Made by a program: the position numbers and the translations under genes
Assembly (NCBI GenBank): GCA_963835165.1
Contig: CAWIGD010000071.1
Span: 124,001 to 188,000 of the forward strand
Direction of reading: 5' to 3'
From: VAZQ01 sp963835165
GTDB taxonomy: Bacteria; Pseudomonadota; Alphaproteobacteria; Rhizobiales; Xanthobacteraceae
DNA length: 64,000 nucleotides
The notes under the pieces: generated by a model
The model's database searches: none
What the model was told of the DNA's origin: nothing
Seen by the model: only the letters and a program-made list of their open reading frames with translations
Shown here: positions 61,369 through 64,000 of the stretch, in pieces
Layout of the letters: each line of letters begins with the position of its first letter
Position numbering within the stretch: position 1 is the first letter of the stretch

Positions 61369-61701
61369 TTCGAAAGGTATCCATCACGCATTACGATGAT
61401 CGGACGGTTCCGCTGCCGGATGCCGGCGTCGGATCTGTCGCACATGATGGCTAAATTCGGCCGGTGTTTACAGCCGGCGACACCTGTCTCCACGTCCTTC
61501 CACATACGTGGCGGCCTTGGATGACTTTGGGTTCTTCCCGCAAGGCGATCTCGTTTTCCGTTTCGTCGTTGCCGCAGATTCTTCCGCAAGCAGCGGCCAA
61601 CAGCAACCGAACTGCAGGGATTGCGGAAGCTCGGTTCTTCCAACTATTTTTCGGCGATGAACGTCAACGAGCCCAAGGTCGCCAGGTTAAAGGCGCGCTC
61701 G
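61369..61701. other. Intergenic region, nothing recognised
   Basis: About 330 bases between the convergent hydrolase and zincin-like genes. Open frames here show no homology or ribosome-binding sites. No terminator-like hairpin with a T-run is obvious. Confidence 0.35.
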
Positions 61702-62277
61702 TTAGGGCCGGGCCGGTGATGAGTATTTTTTCCAAATCGGATGGTCGGCGATCCGTGCGACCGCGCTCTTATAGGGTTCATCGACCATCTCGGTGAGGGC
61801 TCGCGCCTCTCGATATGCCAATTCGTCGAGCCCTTCGTTTCCCAGCGCTTCAAGCAAAAACAAAATTGCCGCCATTTCTGCGGCAACTGTCTCGGCCCCG
61901 TTCGGGTGGGTTCGCATATAGGTTGCGTGGCCGAGCTCGTGCAAAAATGACGAAAGTGAGCTTTCGGGCGCCATCTTGCCATTCACAACGATCATATAGC
62001 CGCGCACCTCGCGCGTCACGCCGGCAACGGGCAATCCCTCGGCGCCGAAAGAAATACCAGGAATGTTGAGGGGGACGGACGCGTTCGGCATTGCTACTAT
62101 TACCCAAATAAACGGCGCGCCGGACCCGGCTCCCCAAGCTTCAAGATATTTTTTTGCGATTCGCTGAAAATCCTCATTCGTGAGTGACTTCTTGCCTTCC
62201 TGCGCAGGCGCAATGGCACAAAGCCAAAACAGCGAGAGGGCGCAAAGGATGCCAAAGGTCAGCCTTTTTTCAGTCAT
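61702..62277 (-). CDS. Small secreted zincin-like protein with HELGH motif
   Basis: 191 residues. AAGGA precedes the ATG at 62277, and a signal peptide (MTEKRLTFGILCALSLFWLC) follows. The central SSLSSFLHELGHATYMRTHP gives a HExxH metal-binding motif at residues 113-117, with acidic residues downstream in NGAETVAAEMAAILFLLEAL that could be the third ligand. A DUF-type metalloprotease or a metal-binding scaffold is likely; no inhibitor or target is evident. The gene is more AT-rich than its neighbours. An open frame extends 34 codons upstream but without a better start. Confidence 0.65.
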   Translation of the reverse strand: MTEKRLTFGILCALSLFWLCAIAPAQEGKKSLTNEDFQRIAKKYLEAWGAGSGAPFIWVIVAMPNASVPLNIPGISFGAEGLPVAGVTREVRGYMIVVNGKMAPESSLSSFLHELGHATYMRTHPNGAETVAAEMAAILFLLEALGNEGLDELAYREARALTEMVDEPYKSAVARIADHPIWKKYSSPARP

Positions 62278-62432
62278 GGCGATCCTTCTCAATTTGGCTG
62301 TTCCGGGGGAGATATTATTGCCGGCCCCTCCAAGCTTTATTTCGAGTTCCTTCACTCGTCGTGTCAACCCCTTGTTCAAGCCGCGCTATGCAGTCCGATG
62401 AGGGCTGGTTAGGGCCCGTGCTTTCCGAATGC
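62278..62432. other. Intergenic region between zincin-like and porin genes
   Basis: About 155 bases. It holds the 5' flank of the zincin-like gene and ends in the porin terminator. Nothing else is recognised. Confidence 0.35.
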
Positions 62433-62465
62433 AAAAAACCCCCGGCGGTTTCCCGCCGGGGGTTT
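62433..62465 (-). terminator. Intrinsic terminator of the porin gene
   Basis: AAACCCCCGGCGG (62436-62448) pairs perfectly with CCGCCGGGGGTTT (62453-62465) around TTTC. On the minus strand the stem runs into six T (complement of 62433-62438). It lies 27 bases after the porin stop codon. Confidence 0.9.
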
Positions 62466-62491
62466 GTAGCTTGCCAGGATCGCTCAGGCGA

Positions 62492-64000
62492 TCATGGATA
62501 GAAGTTGCGCTGCCAGCGGAACATCGCGGACCATGCGTCCTGGTCTTCGAGGACGAAGACCGGGGGCCGCGAGCCCGACGCGGGCACGATGGCGGGGCCT
62601 TTGAAGGCGGTGTTGCGCTTGGAGTAAAGCACTTCGAGGCCGATATCGAGCTGCGGCACCGGGTTCCACTGCGTCCGTGTGCCGGCTTCCCAGAAGTCGT
62701 AGTCGGGGCTGCAGCTGTTGCCCGGGAGGGGCTGGATCGTGCTCAGAGCGGGCGCGATCGCGGTGCGGCCGCATCCCACCGCCACGCCAGGCAGGCGCTG
62801 CTGGATCAGGGCGGTCGCATTGTCGTTGTAGTTGACGTTGACGTAGCCGCCGAAGAACGAGGTGCGCCATTTCGGGTTCCAGATGTGCTCGTACGCGGCG
62901 AGAGCGCTCCACACCCGGGTGAGCTCGATTTGGGTGCCGTTGGCGAAGACGCCGTCGGCGATCCAGCCCGCGCCCACGCTGGTGTTGGAGTTGTAGAGCG
63001 TGAACACAGCGTTGTTGGTGCAGAAGCCCGGAGCGCCTTCGGCGTAGCAGACGTTGAAGCCGATCATGTCGCCGCCCGGCAGGTTGAACTTGGCGCCGCC
63101 AGCCAACGCCCAGCCGTACTTGTCTTCGGGATGGCCGTTGCCCACCCCTCCGAAGGGGGGGACGTTTACAGCGGCGTTGGCACCGTAGTAGGCGCCGCTG
63201 ACATCATGCAAGGCAGCGCTGATGCCGGCGAAGCCCCAGGCCTGATCAACGCGCAAGTTGGCGATGATGTCAGGGACCCGGAAGCCGAAGGCTGTGGCGC
63301 CGTTGTTGATCGTGAACGCGTTGTCGGCGACGAGCGCGGCGGCCGGGATCGCGAAGCCGACCGCCGCCAGGTCCACCGTGCCACCCTTGCGGGTTGCGGG
63401 GTCTTCGAGCGACAGCGTGCCGGAGAAGCCGTTGCCGAACTGGGCGGTATAGGCCCAGAGGTTCTGGCCCGAGGCGCCGGTATCACCGGAGACCCGCACG
63501 TTGTGGTAGCTGTAGGCGCCGCCGTAGGTGAAGAGGTCGAAGAACGACTGCGACCGGCCCACCGTGAAGCCCGCAAACTGGATGAACGCGCGATCCCAGA
63601 AGGGAGTTGACGGTGGTGCCGCCGCCGGTGGTCGTCGGCGTGGTGTTCTCAACGCCGAAGCGGATGTAGGTGCGCAGCGTGCCGTATTCGGTCTGCTGGC
63701 GGATGTCCCACGAGGTCACCCCGCGAACACGGTAGTTGATGTCGTTGGTCAGGTCGCGGGTGAAGCGGCCCTGGCTAAGCTCGCCGCCGGCGCTGTCGCC
63801 GACGACGACACCGCCGCCGCCCATGTTGTACTCGGCCTGAACACGCAAATACCCGCCCAGCTTCAGGCAGGTGTCGGTGCCGGGAATGTAGTAGAACCCA
63901 TCCCCGTACAGGCTGCAGATCTTCACATAATTTACCGGCGCTGCCTTCACAGGCATGTCGGCGGCTTGCGCCCCAGCGACCGCGACGAGACCCGCGGCGG
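62492..64000 (-). CDS. Outer-membrane porin, Omp2b/Porin_2 family (cut by right window edge, one frameshift)
   Basis: Beta-barrel porin of Rhizobiales, about 500 residues visible. The N-terminal region reads GLVAVAGAQAADMPVKAAPV (end of signal peptide), NYVKICSLYGDGFYYIPGTD and LKLGGYLRVQAEYN, diagnostic for Omp2-type porins. It breaks near 63597-63605: VNSLLGSR in one frame, PFWDRAFIQFAGFTVGRSQS in the next. The remainder reaches the typical C-terminal aromatic end, MFRWQRNFYP. With one base corrected the gene is intact. The start codon lies beyond base 64000. A strong intrinsic terminator follows. Confidence 0.9.

Noticed and set aside
62429..63610. 393-codon plus-strand open frame
   Set aside because: Antisense to the porin; starts inside the porin terminator.
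1..64000. tRNA, rRNA, CRISPR, insertion sequence or prophage
   Set aside because: I looked for TPsiC-like GGTTCGA cores in cloverleaf context, regular spaced repeats and transposase or integrase motifs and found none convincing.

Overview
The window looks like chromosome of a high-GC alphaproteobacterium of the order Rhizobiales, close to the Bradyrhizobium/Xanthobacteraceae group. This rests on an Omp2b-type porin, a single long RelA/SpoT-type (p)ppGpp enzyme beside rpoZ, the lepB-rnc-era-recO order, many solute-binding proteins (Liv, NMT1/TauA and Bug types), short His/Trp/Arg-rich secreted peptides and dispersed palindromic intergenic repeats. I saw no rRNA, tRNA, CRISPR array, transposase or phage gene.

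Layout. 1-6.0 kb: a minus-strand block with a branched-chain-amino-acid-type ABC importer (livM cut by the left edge, livH, binding protein), a TAT-exported alpha/beta hydrolase, a PaiB-like flavin protein and a short MetE-like methyltransferase. 6.4-7.6 kb: a broken caspase-like gene whose catalytic dyad is also lost. 7.6-17 kb: a catabolic cluster with a three-subunit molybdenum hydroxylase, a PuuE-like deacetylase and a NicC-like flavin monooxygenase, divergent from an NMT1/SsuABC-type importer. It probably takes up and hydroxylates an N-heteroaromatic compound. 17-20 kb: a Bug binding protein, a divergent dihydroorotate-dehydrogenase paralogue with a cysteine where class 2 enzymes have serine, and a frameshifted methyltransferase. 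20-26.3 kb: an accessory-looking patch with a short CDF cation transporter, a nucleoside phosphorylase, a Crp regulator, two methyltransferases, an ArsR-rhodanese fusion with a palindromic operator and a cytochrome b561. 26.6-31.4 kb: a six-unit FG-GAP repeat protein and a patatin, both frameshifted. 31.4-46.6 kb: core genes (ilvA, RDD protein, bpt, mntH with a Mur/Fur-like operator, parC, recO, era, rnc, lepB, acpS, pdxJ, rsh, rpoZ). 46.9-56.1 kb: NYN protein, family 5 uracil-DNA glycosylase, peroxiredoxin, VOC protein, DUF4394 protein, smpB, a Crp regulator, dapA and a lytic transglycosylase. 56.2-64 kb: kelch protein, TPR-methyltransferase, alpha/beta hydrolase, a small zincin-like protein, and a porin cut by the right edge.

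The most striking global feature is the number of reading-frame breaks: about ten loci, several in homopolymers and two in genes expected to be essential (parC, dapA). This points to residual sequencing or assembly indels as at least part of the cause, so every 'pseudogene' call here should be read with that in mind.

The best candidates for undescribed biology are the 7.6-17 kb Mo-hydroxylase/NicC-like/PuuE-like cluster, the cysteine-type class 2-like DHODH, the ArsR-rhodanese/methyltransferase divergon and the alternating A/B FG-GAP repeat protein.
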